Source: Plotosus lineatus | Taxonomy: Eukaryota > Chordata > Actinopteri > Siluriformes > Plotosidae | Assembly: GCA_024760905.1 (NCBI GenBank) | Contig: CM045735.1 | Span: 33,257,749 to 33,321,748 of the forward strand | Direction of reading: 5' to 3' | DNA length: 64,000 nt | In this document: one piece after another, positions 1-10,027 of the stretch | Layout: each line of letters starts with the position of its first letter | How positions within the stretch are numbered: the first letter of the stretch is position 1 | The notes under the pieces: model-generated | Databases searched by the model: none | Seen by the model: the letters and a program-made list of their open reading frames with translations, nothing else | Told to the model about the DNA's origin: nothing | Program-made: the position numbers and the translations under genes

Positions 1-464
1 TCTATACTGCTTTTAAATTAATCAACAGTTTCAGACCAACCAGACTCATTCAATCAGCACACTGTGGTATATTATAGAATAAGCTAAGAGATATTTATCG
101 TCACTTTACATCAACAATAAAAATCAGTTTAGCAGCAATTATAAAAGAAAAAGCACAAAAGACAATGAAGGAACTACACTAAGCTGTAAGTATAAGCTAA
201 GTGCATATACTTACATACACATATACACACTCATATCCATACAGTATACAGTATACACACATATACATACATATATCCTATATGCCTATATATCTATCCA
301 CATATTCACATTTACAGACTATATATTCACATAGTCACATATATACTGATGAACCATTCGTAATATTGAACTGACCTTTTTAATGATTGTCCACCAGGAG
401 ATAAATAGTAATTTTCCAGGTCTGTTTGAGAAACCTGGAAAAACAGACAACAAGGTTACAGTTT

Positions 465-790
465 CATTCATTCCATTTCTGAACTGCTTTATCCCAATTA
501 GGGTTGGAAGGAGTCTGGTGCCCATCTCAATTAACTCTGAGCAAAGACAGGACTCACTAGGGATGGCTCGTGAGGCCATCACAGAACAACACACTCACAC
601 CAAGGGGTGATTTAAAACAGCCAATTTACCCACTGTGCCTGTATTTGGACTGTTGGATGAAACCGGAGTACCCTGAGGAAACTTAGGTAAGCAAGGAGAA
701 TAAATCTGCAAATGCCGAAGCCTGGGCATTGAACCCAAGCTTTATTGATGTCAGGCAGACATGCTAAACACCACGCCACCATGCCACCTG
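465..790 (-). repeat. tRNA-derived SINE, family A (GAATGA-tailed), degraded
   Basis: Reads in reverse as the common teleost tRNA-SINE. The tRNA-like head lies at the right end (about 730-790, with the degenerate B box near 735-745). The body has the stock phrases of this family (gap of 'paraphrased cashflow' type text such as the region reading 'gtttcctc..ggtactccggttt' in reverse), and the 3' end at the left shows the 'aattgggataaagcagttcagaaatggaatgaatga' type tail split by substitutions. At least a dozen copies of the same family occur in this window. Confidence 0.7.
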
Positions 791-1103
791 GTTACACTAG
801 CAAATGTATTATACAGTCAGCCCTCTACTTACGAAATTAATCCGTTCCAGAGCCTTTTTCGGAACCTGGAGTTTTCGTAAGTAAAGGTGCATTTTACATG
901 TAAAACACATGATTCATTCCAAGGCTCCCAAGACTACCCCATAAACCCTTTAAAAATTATAAAACTACACCAATTTTGAATGAAATATGTGTTAAAAGTA
1001 AAAGAAAATTATTTATTCAACCATTTAAACATTTTATTAACATATTAAACCATTTTATTAACATATTTATTAATTAAAGCATTATTCAATATTTTTTATT
1101 AAT

Positions 1104-1109
<6 letters not shown>

Positions 1110-1161
<52 letters not shown>

Positions 1162-1252
1162 CACTGTCTCTAGCTCTCTCTCTATGTCTCTCTCTCACAC
1201 ACACACAAAACTCTCTAACGCTCTCTCTCTCTCTCTCTCTCTCTCGCTCTCT
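1110..1252. repeat. (CA)n and (CT)n microsatellites
   Basis: About 50 bases of CA dinucleotides (1110-1160) followed by interrupted CT/CA tracts to 1252, inside the Tigger-like element. Copy 2 at 32271 has CT/CA tracts at the corresponding place, so the low-complexity core belongs to the element. Confidence 0.9.
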
Positions 1253-1523
1253 TTGAGTGGCGCGCTCTGCCGAATATGGGCTCCGCCCACACGCAGCACG
1301 CAGCCAACGGAGCTTTTGAGACGGGGTGTTGTAGTTAAAGCGAAATTACCTGTTTGAAAATTCTGAGATCTGGATTCAATATTAACTTGCTTCCTTGCGA
1401 GATTGGAGGTCTTTTGTCCAAAGGAGCATTCTGTGCAAAAATGCTTCGTGGCCGAATGCGGAGCTTTTGAGACGAGGCGCGGCTCATCCGGACCTCCTCA
1501 AATAAGCTGCAATGAGTACAGTA

Positions 1524-2281
1524 CAAGGAGTCCTCGGTTTACGACGCTGATCCGTTTTTAAGACGCGATGTAACCCGAATTTCAGTGTAAGTCGGCACAT
1601 AACATAAAATATACTGAAAAGTACTGTACGTACAGTGCAATAATAAAATGTAACAGTTAGTGACATAAAAAAGTATTAAAAAAAGAGAAAACAATTCCTC
1701 ACCACAAGGATGAAATACAGTAAGAGAGGGAGAGACAGGCTTATTGTGCTGGAGAAGCTGGGGCAGGTGAGCCTGGAGTAGTAGATGCAGCTGAGGTAGA
1801 GGGTACAGGATCTGTTGCAGACCTCTCTACCTTCTTAAAATACTGCTCCAGGTTAGACTGGACAGAGAGCAACCTCTTCTCATCCAAGATCTCCTTGTAG
1901 CATTGCATCAAATCCATAATGCCTCTGTAAACTCTAGTGAACCTTTCCAAATTGGGATCCTGAGCCTCAAAAGATGCCAATGCTTGTTGCATCTCGTGCG
2001 CCCGAAACTAGTTCGAGTTTGTTTACGTACCCATGTAAGACGTAATGACATGTAATATTACAGTACCAAGACTGAGCGAAGGGAAGCGACGCCGTCTTCC
2101 TCGGCCCACAACCACAACACAGCGTATTCTTCCGCCTCGCGCGCCCGAAACTAGTTCGCGTTTGTTTACGTAACCGCGAAAGACGTAATGATGCGTAATA
2201 TTATTTTTAATATTTTTATGGGGGTGTGTTTATAACCACGAAACAGTGTAAGTGGGGCCGGTGTAAACCGAGGACTCCCTG
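1524..2281 (-). mobile_element. Nested pogo/Tigger-like element with transposase remnant
   Basis: Termini CAAGGAGTCCTCGGTTTACG (from 1524) and the reverse complement ending at 2281 form an inverted repeat with few mismatches, flanked by TA at 1522-1523 and 2282-2283. It lies wholly inside the 814-2600 element, so it inserted later. It carries the C-terminal part of a Tigger-type transposase on the minus strand (1741-1992). Confidence 0.8.
1741..1992 (-). pseudogene. Tigger-type transposase, C-terminal remnant
   Basis: An 83-codon open stretch whose middle reads RVYRGIMDLMQCYKEILDEK, followed by a basic segment (YFKKVERS) and a Pro/Ser/Thr-rich tail ending in a stop. This layout, a conserved 'CYKE' helix then 'tttldrffkk'-like basic tail, is how Tigger/pogo (TIGD-type) transposases end. 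No HTH or DDD catalytic core is visible upstream, so this is a 5'-deleted fragment, not a gene. Confidence 0.6.
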
Positions 2282-3044
2282 TACTCTCAAAACTCTCAAA
2301 ACTCACGAACCGACTACATCTCTCCTTTACGAATGTGACAAACAAGCTTATGGGTACAGTACTATGGAGATTCAGCTCCCTCCTGGCCAATTGGAGGCCA
2401 ATGGGAGGCCAGCGGGGCGGGATGTTGGGAGACAACCAATGAGAGAGCAACTCGCGTATTGTTTGATTTTTTGAATGGCGCGTTTGGTGCTTTTCGTAAG
2501 AAGAGGTTGTTTCGTATACAGAGGGCGAAAATTTAGGAAAATGTTTTTCGTAACCTGGATTTGTCGTATTCAGAGGTTTTCGTAAGTAGAGGGCTGACTG
2601 TATTTATAAACAGTAAGCTGCACACATTCAGGTGTATAGTCAAAGTCCTCAATTTTCTCAATAATTTTCACCCATCAGGGAAGACTTCCCTATCATACAA
2701 CCTCTAACAGAAGGCAAGACTAATGTTACCATGCCAGTTCAAGATATGTAACCATGCCAATTGAGTGTTGAGGAAAGCAGGATACATCCCGGTGTGTATG
2801 AGCTCATAGATGATTGGCTAGTGTCGCTTATAAAACTACCAATCAGAGAAAAGAGTGTATGCCATTGCTCGCTCTCATTCCTTCCTCCCTCCCTCAATGA
2901 ACTCAAAGTAACAGATATCAGTGTGCATCCTCCAGGACTTGAATAATTACAGTAAAAATATAACATTTATATTCTGTGTTATATAAAACAGTATAAGTGA
3001 TCATGTGTATGAATGAAGTAAGCCATAATAATATGCACACTAAC

Positions 3045-3397
3045 TCAAGTTCAGGTGGCCCAGTGGTTAGCACATCTGCTTCACAGCAAGAAGGTCCTGG
3101 TTTCGATTCCCAGCTCAGGTGTCTATATGTGAAGTTTGCATGTGCTCCCTGTGCTTGTGAGGGTTTCCTCAGCATGTTCTGATTTCCTTCCAGAGTCCAA
3201 AAACATGCACAGTAGGCTGATTGGCTGTTCCAAATTGCTCCTAGGTGTGAGTGTGAATGGTTGTGCGAGCGTTGGCGCTGTGATGGCCTGATGTACTGTA
3301 CAAGGTGTACCACGCCCTTGTCCAGAGTCGGCTAAGAAGGGTGCCAGCTTTCCCCCCACCAATTAGGATTAAGAGGCTAAGAAAATGAATGAATAGA
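3045..3397 (+). repeat. tRNA-derived SINE, family A, near full length
   Basis: tRNA-like head with A box around GTGGTTAGCAC (3063-3073) and B box GGTTTCGATTCCC (3099-3111), then the family body and a 3' end of aggattaagaggctaagaaaatgaatgaatag. It abuts the stop codon (3404-3406) of the minus-strand gene, so it forms the start of that gene's 3' untranslated region. Confidence 0.85.
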
Positions 3398-3403
3398 TCA
3401 AGT

Positions 3404-3628
3404 TCATTTATCGATTGACGGTGGACTTTGCTGTACCTCTTGCTCATCGTGGCCCCCTATCTGTATTGGCAGCTCTAAGACTGGTTGGCTCGAGATGTCT
3501 TGCGTTTCATCCTTTTCTTGTGTTACTTTCTGCTCCACAGCCTGGAGGCTGAACAACATCTGTTTAAGGGCTTCCACTGGGCCAGGGTGTTTCCTGCTGC
3601 TGTAGCCTGAACAGAATGAGCCTGAAGA
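3404..3628 (-). CDS. las2: las2-like, last coding exon
   Basis: Acceptor GTGTGTCTCAG ends at 3629. The exon codes 74 residues and the stop TGA (3404-3406). It starts in phase 0 with SSGSFCSGYSSRKHPGPVEA and ends in an acidic, Gln-rich tail (HDEQEVQQSPPSIDK). Confidence 0.75.
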   Translation of the reverse strand, partial: SSGSFCSGYSSRKHPGPVEALKQMLFSLQAVEQKVTQEKDETQDISSQPVLELPIQIGGHDEQEVQQSPPSIDK

Positions 3629-6600
3629 CTGAGACACACATTAGGAAGAAAATAATCTGAGTGGTATATCATGATTAAAAAAGATAAGTAGCCTTGAAAA
3701 TTATGCCTGAAAATAATTTGCATCTTAATAAATTCTAGTTAAGGTCTATTCCTTAATAACCCTCGAATGCACCGTCAATATTTTAGGGGATTTACCAAAG
3801 AGTTCAGGGACCCCTCAAATCTCAGTCTGACCAAGCATCTGAGGGACGTGCTGGACAAAGTCTTTGTGTTTTGTCCTATTGGCTGGGCTATGTGTAGCAG
3901 ACACCGGTCGAGATAAGACATTATAAACCAGTGCTGAGCTGTTTCACCAGGAAAATGTCAGAGTGCAAAGCGTACAGCTGCACAAACAACAATCGTAGAA
4001 ATCGTAGGAAGCGTTACATAACACCTATATAGGCCATACTTTGAAAGTGTTTCCTTTCGGAGGCAATTCAGTAGTGAAGCTGACCTGCTATTGGCCTGAC
4101 CTCCTTGGCACAGCTCCTGAGTGGCAGATTCGTTACCATTAAGCCAGGGATCACAAGTTCGAATCCAGGTTAATGCCACAGCCGTCCGTCGCCAGGAGTC
4201 CATGGGAGTTAATTGGCCGAGCTCATATATTCTCTTTCCTGTCACTCACAGCCATCGCCAGTCCATCATGAGCTCCTGTAGGCTCATTTGTTTGAGGGGA
4301 CGGATAGCACATTCCCTCAGTGTATGTTAGACCTCAACCAAATACGCATGTGCCTCAGTTAGAAAAGAGGCGGGTAACAGAGGGGGGTATGCGTGCTTTC
4401 ACCCCTCCCTGGTCGGTGGTGGTCGTGTGCTCGGGAAGGCTGATGGGTGGGAATTGGATACCATTAAATTACGGATTAAATGGAGGGAAAGAAGAAAAAG
4501 AGGAAGAAATGAAATATAGAGACTAAATGTTTTGTTTTTACTTTCTCTTTTCTGTCCATCCGAGATTCCTCAGCGTTAATTTGTTCGTCGGTGTCACTTA
4601 CTGGTACCGGAGACTTACTGTAACAGAAAAACGTAATATATTCAATTGTGAGAATGCTACATAAATAATGTTTAATTTAAACATTAACTGTAAAGCAGTC
4701 TGGAAATTTTCTATCAATGAATTCTGAAAAATGTTTTGCTGCTAACAATGTGTTGTAAATATATATTTAATCTATTAAAATCTATTTAAATAAAAATAAA
4801 AACGGAATTACAATGTTACTGGAGGATTGTCCCAGGAACGCTCAGCCTCTAAAAGCACCTCAGTGTTTCCTGGGCTTCCATGCTGCTCTTTACCCGAATC
4901 ATGGAAACCTAAGGAAGGGGACTTCAGGACATCCTCCGCCCTTTGAATAAGAGAGCCGATCTTATCGCCTATGAAGTGGTACAGTGGAGTTTGAGTTAAA
5001 GGAAGGGAAAAAAACATTTTGCACTTTAAATTTCACAATCATGAAAAATATTTCAGCTCACAGACCTCTAAAAAGTTCTTCCTTATCACTCAGCTCTCTG
5101 AACTTCTCTGGACCTTTCAGCTGCTCATGAATTTCAGCAGTGTTCTGATCCAGCTTAATGACCCATTCAGGAACACCCTGAGTCCTGACATCAATGTCAT
5201 ATTCTTCTAACCAAGGTGGGTACTTCAGATCAGGGATGCTACTCATCCCAGAAAGCTGCATGTCTGACTTGTGACTGGTCATCCATCGTGGAAGCTGATG
5301 GGATGAACCACAGCGTTGTTTATATATTTTTGTGGCCATAAAAGAGCTGGAGTTCTTGGAGGCACGATTACATTTCAAACTTCCCGTCAGTAAATCATCC
5401 ACACACAGAGTTCTTGATGCAGAAGAACAACCTGATGATATATTTAACACTCCAGTAGGTCTGGAATGATACCGAGCACTCGAGTTCACGCTGTTCCCCT
5501 GTCTGGAATTTTCTAATCGAGAGAGAAATGCTGAAGTGCGGGTCACAGGGAGAGAACCATCAATAGGAAGTAGCAGAAGATCATTGGTGGTCACACTGAT
5601 ATGGTCAGATTCTCTGCATTCTGAATCAGTGGGAAGCTTTAAGAAGTCCAGCTCTTGGTCTGTAAGACTTTCTTTTAGCACTGTAAACAAAACAAGAGTA
5701 TAGTAGTGAATGGAAAAATGATTACTCTGTACATATTATTTGCTTATAATGTTACATATTATTCCTTATAGTGGTAGAACGGTGTTTTTGAGCTAGGAGT
5801 CTACTTCTTTATTTCTCTGTTCTCCTGTTGCCGGAGAAACAGAGCATGAGCAAAGATAAGGTGTGTATGTACTGGAACGTTCCCAAGGTTAGACTCTCCA
5901 AGAAAGTGCCTCCCCATGCGCTTCCTGCTTTATGTAATTTTTTTTGTTCCTTGCTAATGAACAGATGTGATTTGTTATGAAAGATCTGCTGTATCCCTTA
6001 TCCTTTGGATTCCCACAACTTTGACATATATACCAGTCTGTAACACTATGTGATCAGACGGCTTGAATAAACAATCCACGACACCACTCCTGTGTTTGGC
6101 TCTTTTGTTGAAGTCTCTCCCAGAGCTGGAGATTGCTGGGGCTGGGCTGAAGGGCAGTGAAAGAGCGGATGAGGCAAAGCAAAAATCCTCTAACACAGGG
6201 GTGTCAAACTCGTGCCAGAAAGGGCCATATGGCTGCAGGTTTTTGTTTTAACCAAGCAGCAGCACACCTGACTTTGCTCATTTAATCAACTGAGCTGAGT
6301 GTTCAGGCAGTTGATTGGTCAGTCTATGTACAGAGCACACATAGTTATTCAATAACAATAACAATAGTTATATATTTTCTTTCTTTCTTTCTTCCTTTCG
6401 GCTTTTTCCCTTTTACTCGGGAGTCGCCACAGCGAATCATTTGATTCGCACGTTTGATTTGGCAGAGGTTTTTACGTCGGATGCCCTTCCTGTCACAATC
6501 CTTTTTAGCAAGGGACAGAAACACGCTGACGACTTTGCAGCCTACTCTTTACGAAAGTCAGCAATGGTTCTTTTACATGCCTCTCACCATAGACAGTGAG

Positions 6601-7291
6601 AGACATGGCCCGCCTTTGATAACCCAGTTAGCCGCACTGGGGGGGACAGTGACAACCTTGTGGAGAGTAGGACACGAACCCCCAACCTTTGGATCAGCGA
6701 TCCAGCACCCTATACCACTAGACCACCACTGCCCCATATAATATAATATAATATAATATATATAATAATATAGTATATAATAACAATAGTTATTCAACCG
6801 AGACGATTCATGGATGTGGTGAAGGAGGACATGAAGGTCGTTGGTGTAAGAGAAGAAGATGCAAAGGATAGGGTGAGATGGAGGCAGATGATTCGCTGTG
6901 GTGACCCCTGAAGGGAAAAGCCGAAAGGAAAAGAAGAAGTAAACTTTATTCAAGAGATGCATACAAAGAAAAAGTACAAATCCTAATGAATATTAATATA
7001 AAAATAAGGATTCTGCGAAAAGATAATAAATATTTGTAATTGTTCTGTAATTTGTGGATTCGGGTTTTCATTGTACAACTCTCTTTGCTTAACTGAGTAT
7101 GCATGGTAGAGTATGCATGGTGCCGATCTGAGCAGATAGTTCATTCATCTCTGTGTATGAGACTTGCACCCATGCTAGTAGGCTTACGCTTCTGACCAAC
7201 CATATTTGCTCAGGGTTACAAAAGTTACAAAAACAATATAAACACAAAGATCACAGAGACGACGTCTTAACACAAGGGTAACACACAATAA

Positions 7292-7376
<85 letters not shown>

Positions 7377-7619
7377 TCAGTCTGTAGTTTGTAAACAATG
7401 AATGCAGCGTCATTGCGTCATTACGTCAGTATACTACGTAGGTACGTCTCAACTCAAAAATTTGACTTTTTTTTTTTGGGGGGACATAATATTGAAAAAC
7501 GTAAAACGGATGAACGTAAGTCGGGGAGTGTCTGTACTGTCAACTACTTAGCAACCAGTTAAGTCATTCAACTTGCCTACAGTTAGCATATATATATACT
7601 AGAATATATGTTTATATAT

Positions 7620-7662
<43 letters not shown>

Positions 7663-8738
7663 TGTGTGTATACATACACTTGGGTAGACACACACACACA
7701 CACACACGATGTAGTGGTTAGCTCTCTCGCCTCACAGCCACAAGGCAGTAGGTTTCCATTCCACAGTCGGTAAGTGCGCTTCTGTGTGAATATTTTCGAC
7801 ATTCTTGTTTTGGTTTCCTCTGCATACTCTGGTTTCCTCTCAGAGTCCAAAAACATGGACATTAGGTCATCTGGTTACCATAAATCCATGTCAATAGATC
7901 TTTGGCAAAAGGAACAAAGAGCTTGAAACATACTCAGGTAAAACATACAATGTATTATTCATTAATTTGCCAGACTGCTTCTTCCTACTAGGGTTGCAGG
8001 GAGACTGGTGCCTATCTCAGCCAACAATAGGTGATGATAGGGTACACCCTGAAGAGCTTGCCAGACCATCATACGGCTAACAAACACAACCAATCACAAT
8101 CACACTCAGGGGCAATTAACCTAATGTGTATGTCTTTAGAATGTAGGAGGAAACCGAAGTACCTGTAGGAAACCCACACAACATACAAGAACATGCAAAC
8201 ACCACACAGAAACATCCAAACCCAGGACAGTCTTTCTGTGAGTGCAAATTAGTGTAATTCCAGTAGTTTATATGTGATAGTGTGGATACTTCTACAGCTT
8301 TGATTTATATGTTTATAAATATGTTATAACTTCACATTAGCAACAAATCTACAGTATTTGTAATTGAAACCTGCATGTTATAATAAAGTTAAAAATTCAA
8401 GATTTTTCATATAACAAATTGCAAAAATAAAAAATTCACACTATGCCACGTGTAAAAATTGAATAATCTATTATACCGTCTCGGTTTCTATAACCTAAGT
8501 GCAGCATCCGTGGAGTGTTCTGTTCCTCCGAAAGCTCCAGCTGCCCAACAAACGACGGAGATGAGTGAAAATCAGCGATGTATGCGTCCAGAGCTTCAGA
8601 GGCTGATTCATAATGCCTGTCTTTGTATTTGATAGTGGGACATGGCTCAGGATGCAAAGAGCTTCTCAGCCGTCCGGAGCTGGCTAGCAATGACGTAACG
8701 GTTGACTCCGGAGATGGAACACTGCCTCCAGATGCCAT
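3404..8738 (-). CDS. las2: LAS2 (C18orf54)-like protein, four coding exons
   Basis: Four exons join in frame: 8738-8477, 5680-5066, 4968-4820 and 3628-3404 (stop TGA at 3406-3404), giving 416 residues. All junctions are GT-AG and the phases agree (1, 1, 0). Residues 37-60 read as an acidic helix (YKDRHYESASEALDAYIADF), after an N-terminal segment with TVTSLLASSGRL; the middle is Ser-rich with no recognised fold; exon 3 ends with the WLEEYDIDV and VPEWVIKLDQNTAEIHEQLK helices; the last exon begins with a KHPGPVEALKQMLFSLQ segment. These N- and C-terminal blocks remind me of lung adenoma susceptibility protein 2 (C18orf54), a poorly understood protein. The gene model is firm from splice phase; the family name is from recognition only and is less certain. 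No enzyme motif, signal peptide or membrane segment is seen. Confidence 0.75.
4096..4525 (+). repeat. tRNA-derived SINE, family B
   Basis: tRNA-like head with B box AGTTCGAATCCAG (4156-4168), a body with tcctgtcactcacag and gggacggatagcacattccctc, and a 3' end ggtgggaattggataccattaaatta followed by an A-rich tail. The same body and tail recur at 43196-43512. It lies in the last intron of the las2-like gene, antisense to it. Confidence 0.7.
4820..4968 (-). CDS. las2: las2-like, third coding exon
   Basis: 149 bases between acceptor CACTTCATAG (ending at 4969) and donor GTAACA (from 4819 down). It codes DKIGSLIQRAEDVLKSPSLG and a stretch ending AERSWDNPP, and enters with one base from the previous exon (GGC, Gly), leaving phase 0 for the last exon. 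Confidence 0.7.
5066..5680 (-). CDS. las2: las2-like, second coding exon (large)
   Basis: 615 bases from acceptor TTTGTTTACAG (ending at 5681) to donor GTCTGT (from 5065 down). It codes about 205 residues beginning LKESLTDQELDFLKLP, then a Ser/Arg-rich region, then PPWLEEYDIDVRTQGVPEW. A stronger-looking donor GTGAGC four bases further would break frame with the next exon, so the phase-compatible donor was chosen. Confidence 0.75.
6196..6340. mobile_element. hAT-type terminal fragment
   Basis: Starts with CAGGGGTGTCAAACTC and continues as an 'unpaired gene-poor leader' typical of a Charlie-like hAT end (ccagaaagggccatatggctgcaggtttttgtttt). No matching right end is seen before the SINE at 6389, so it is truncated. 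Confidence 0.55.
6389..6737 (-). repeat. Composite tRNA/RTE SINE (SINE-R), copy 1
   Basis: In reverse it begins GGGGCAGTGGTGGTCTAGTGG (A box TGGTCTAGTGG) with B box GGTTCGTGTCC, runs through a body of about 200 bases, then a segment like the RTE 5' leader (GACAGGAAGGGCATCC; 6479-6504 on the plus strand) and ends in GCTGTGGCGACTCCCGAG...AAAAAGCCGAAAGGAA, matching the 3' tail of the RTE LINEs here. Closely similar copies are at 13607, 25089, 26507 and 47717. Confidence 0.85.
6795..6945 (+). mobile_element. RTE LINE, 3'-end fragment
   Basis: Carries the last codons of the RTE ORF (RRFMDVVKEDMKVVGVREED-like reading) and the untranslated tail gctgtggtgacccctgaagg...aagccgaaaggaaaagaagaag. It is severely 5'-truncated, as is usual for LINE copies. 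Confidence 0.8.
7295..7370. repeat. (TA)n microsatellite
   Basis: About 38 uninterrupted TA units. Confidence 0.95.
7380..7534. mobile_element. Pogo/Tigger-like right-end fragment
   Basis: Ends at 7534 with cgtaagtcggggagtgtctg followed by TA, whose reverse complement (CAGACACTCCCCGACTTACG) resembles the termini of the other Tigger-like elements here. The left end is lost in the TA microsatellite. Confidence 0.45.
7619..7669. repeat. (TG)n microsatellite
   Basis: About 50 bases of mostly TG dinucleotides with a few interruptions, immediately before a SINE A copy. Confidence 0.9.
7706..7872 (+). repeat. tRNA-derived SINE, family A, 3'-truncated
   Basis: tRNA-like head (gtagtggttagctctctcgcc; degenerate B box ggtttccattccac) and the first half of the body up to cagagtccaaaaacatggacattagg. 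Confidence 0.75.
7970..8237 (-). repeat. tRNA-derived SINE, family A, head missing
   Basis: In reverse it reads ctgggtttggatgtttctgtgtgg ... ttggttgtgtttgttagccg ... ctgcaaccctagtaggaag, the body and tail of family A. The left (3') end lacks the usual gaatgaatga repeat. Confidence 0.7.
8477..8738 (-). CDS. las2: las2-like, first coding exon
   Basis: Coding begins at ATG (8738-8736; MASGGSVPSPEST) and stops at donor GTATAA (from 8476 down), leaving one base (G) that completes GTG with the next exon. The exon probably begins at 8770, just after acceptor TCTGATTGTTACAG, so about 32 bases are 5' untranslated; an upstream out-of-frame ATG lies in that leader. The start was chosen because it opens the only frame that joins to exon 2. 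Confidence 0.75.
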
Positions 8739-9093
8739 GGATCATGCAGTGTATCACCATTATTCAGATTCTGTAACAATCAGACAACACAAATTTCAAA
8801 TGATTCATTCATTTCAGGGGCTTTTGGGTGAAACTTGAGATTACAGTGGTACCTCCGTACTCGAACGCTTTAGACGTCAAACAAATCGGAATTCGACCAA
8901 AAAAATCCAGGATTTTTTTTTTCCCAGAAGTCGATCAAAATGCGGAAGTCGAACGCTAATAAAGCACGAGAATAAAACAAGACCGAGAGGGAGGGGAAAT
9001 GCATGCTTTCCGGGAGTCTGGAAGTTCGAAAGTTGTTGATATTATGCATCACCCTGATAAAGCTAGCGCTGTTCCAGTGACGTACGGAAGTTA

Positions 9094-9276
9094 TTGATAC
9101 TACGTATCGCTGTGAACACCTTTAACAATGAGGTCATGAGCCACTTCTGTAAGGTTTTGAAAAGAAGGAAGAAACAAGCAACGTTAGAAATGTTCTTCAA
9201 GAAAAGAAAGGGACATCCTGAAGAAGAGTCATCCACACCAAAGCGAGTAGCAAGAGAAAAAAACACCTTTGACTGA
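9094..9276 (+). pseudogene. Tigger-type transposase, C-terminal remnant
   Basis: Open for about 60 codons with the motif KVLKRRKKQATLEMFFKKRK, the basic 'kkqttldrffkk'-like end of Tigger/pogo transposases, followed by an acidic Ser/Pro tail. The DNA-binding and catalytic parts are absent. Confidence 0.55.
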
Positions 9277-9429
9277 TTCACCTGAAGCTTTTATGGAAGG
9301 GGATCCTCCTCCTCTGTCCCTCTCTGTTATGGAAGGGAATCCTCCTCTTCTCTCCCTCTCCAATATTTACGTATGCCAACTGCTCACCACCACAAAGGTA
9401 AAAATTCTTATCTTTATTGCTCTTATGCT

Positions 9430-9970
9430 CTAACTGTCTCTCTCTTTACATATGCAAGTGCTGGAGAGGGGCGTGGCTGTCACACGCGGGTGGAGTGCTA
9501 AGCACACACACACACCTGATTCCACTTAGCCATCACCGGGTTATAAAGACGAGCAGTGCGCTCCTCCTGGTGCTAGAAGATTGTTGCTCTTCCCTGTGAT
9601 CACTCTGGCTCTCAGCTCCATGCTCAACCAGCTTCCTTAGTTTATGATTTCTGTGTTTCTCTGCATCTCTCACAGTGATTACGATTTCCCCGTGCTCTAG
9701 TGCCTTCCTTGTGAACAATAAAGCTCCTCCGTTTTCATCACACTCTGTCTCCTGCATTTTTGGTTCCGGCTGAATGTTCCTGGCGTCACAGAAGGGTCGA
9801 GAACGGAGCTGAGAGCCAGAGAGATCACGGGGAAGAGGGACAATCTTCTAGCACTGGGAGAAGCATGCTGCTTGTCTTTATAGCCCGGTAATTGCTGAAT
9901 GGAATTAAGTGTGTGCTTAGCACTCCACACTCACGTGTGACAGCCATGCCCCTGGCCAGTGCCTGCATGT

Positions 9971-10027
<57 letters not shown>

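Larger units (their letters stand above)
814..2600. mobile_element. pogo/Tigger-like DNA transposon, non-autonomous, copy 1
   Basis: Bounded by inverted termini CAGTCAGCCCTC at 814 and GAGGGCTGACTG ending at 2600, both flanked by TA (812-813 and 2601-2602), the target duplication of the Tc1/mariner/pogo superfamily. The terminal homology continues inward (acttacgaaa against ttttcgtaagt). A related, shorter copy sits at 32271-33556. The element contains CA and CT microsatellites and a second, nested TIR element at 1524-2281. No intact transposase remains. Confidence 0.85.

Noticed and set aside
1107..1160. Regular repeats checked as a possible CRISPR array (also other short-period tracts)
   Set aside because: Pure dinucleotide tract without unique spacers; the genome is eukaryotic.
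4967..5066. Alternative donor GTGAGC at 5061 for the large las2-like exon
   Set aside because: A better consensus match, but it breaks the frame with the next exon, while GTCTGT keeps it.
5783..6190. Possible solo LTR (AATAAA-like signal at about 6065, flanking TG and CA)
   Set aside because: No repeat partner, target duplication or primer-site neighbour could be shown.
6671..6737. tRNA gene-like A and B boxes (also in the other SINE heads, e.g. 3060-3111)
   Set aside because: They are the heads of interspersed SINEs with bodies and tails; no copy folds into a convincing full cloverleaf.
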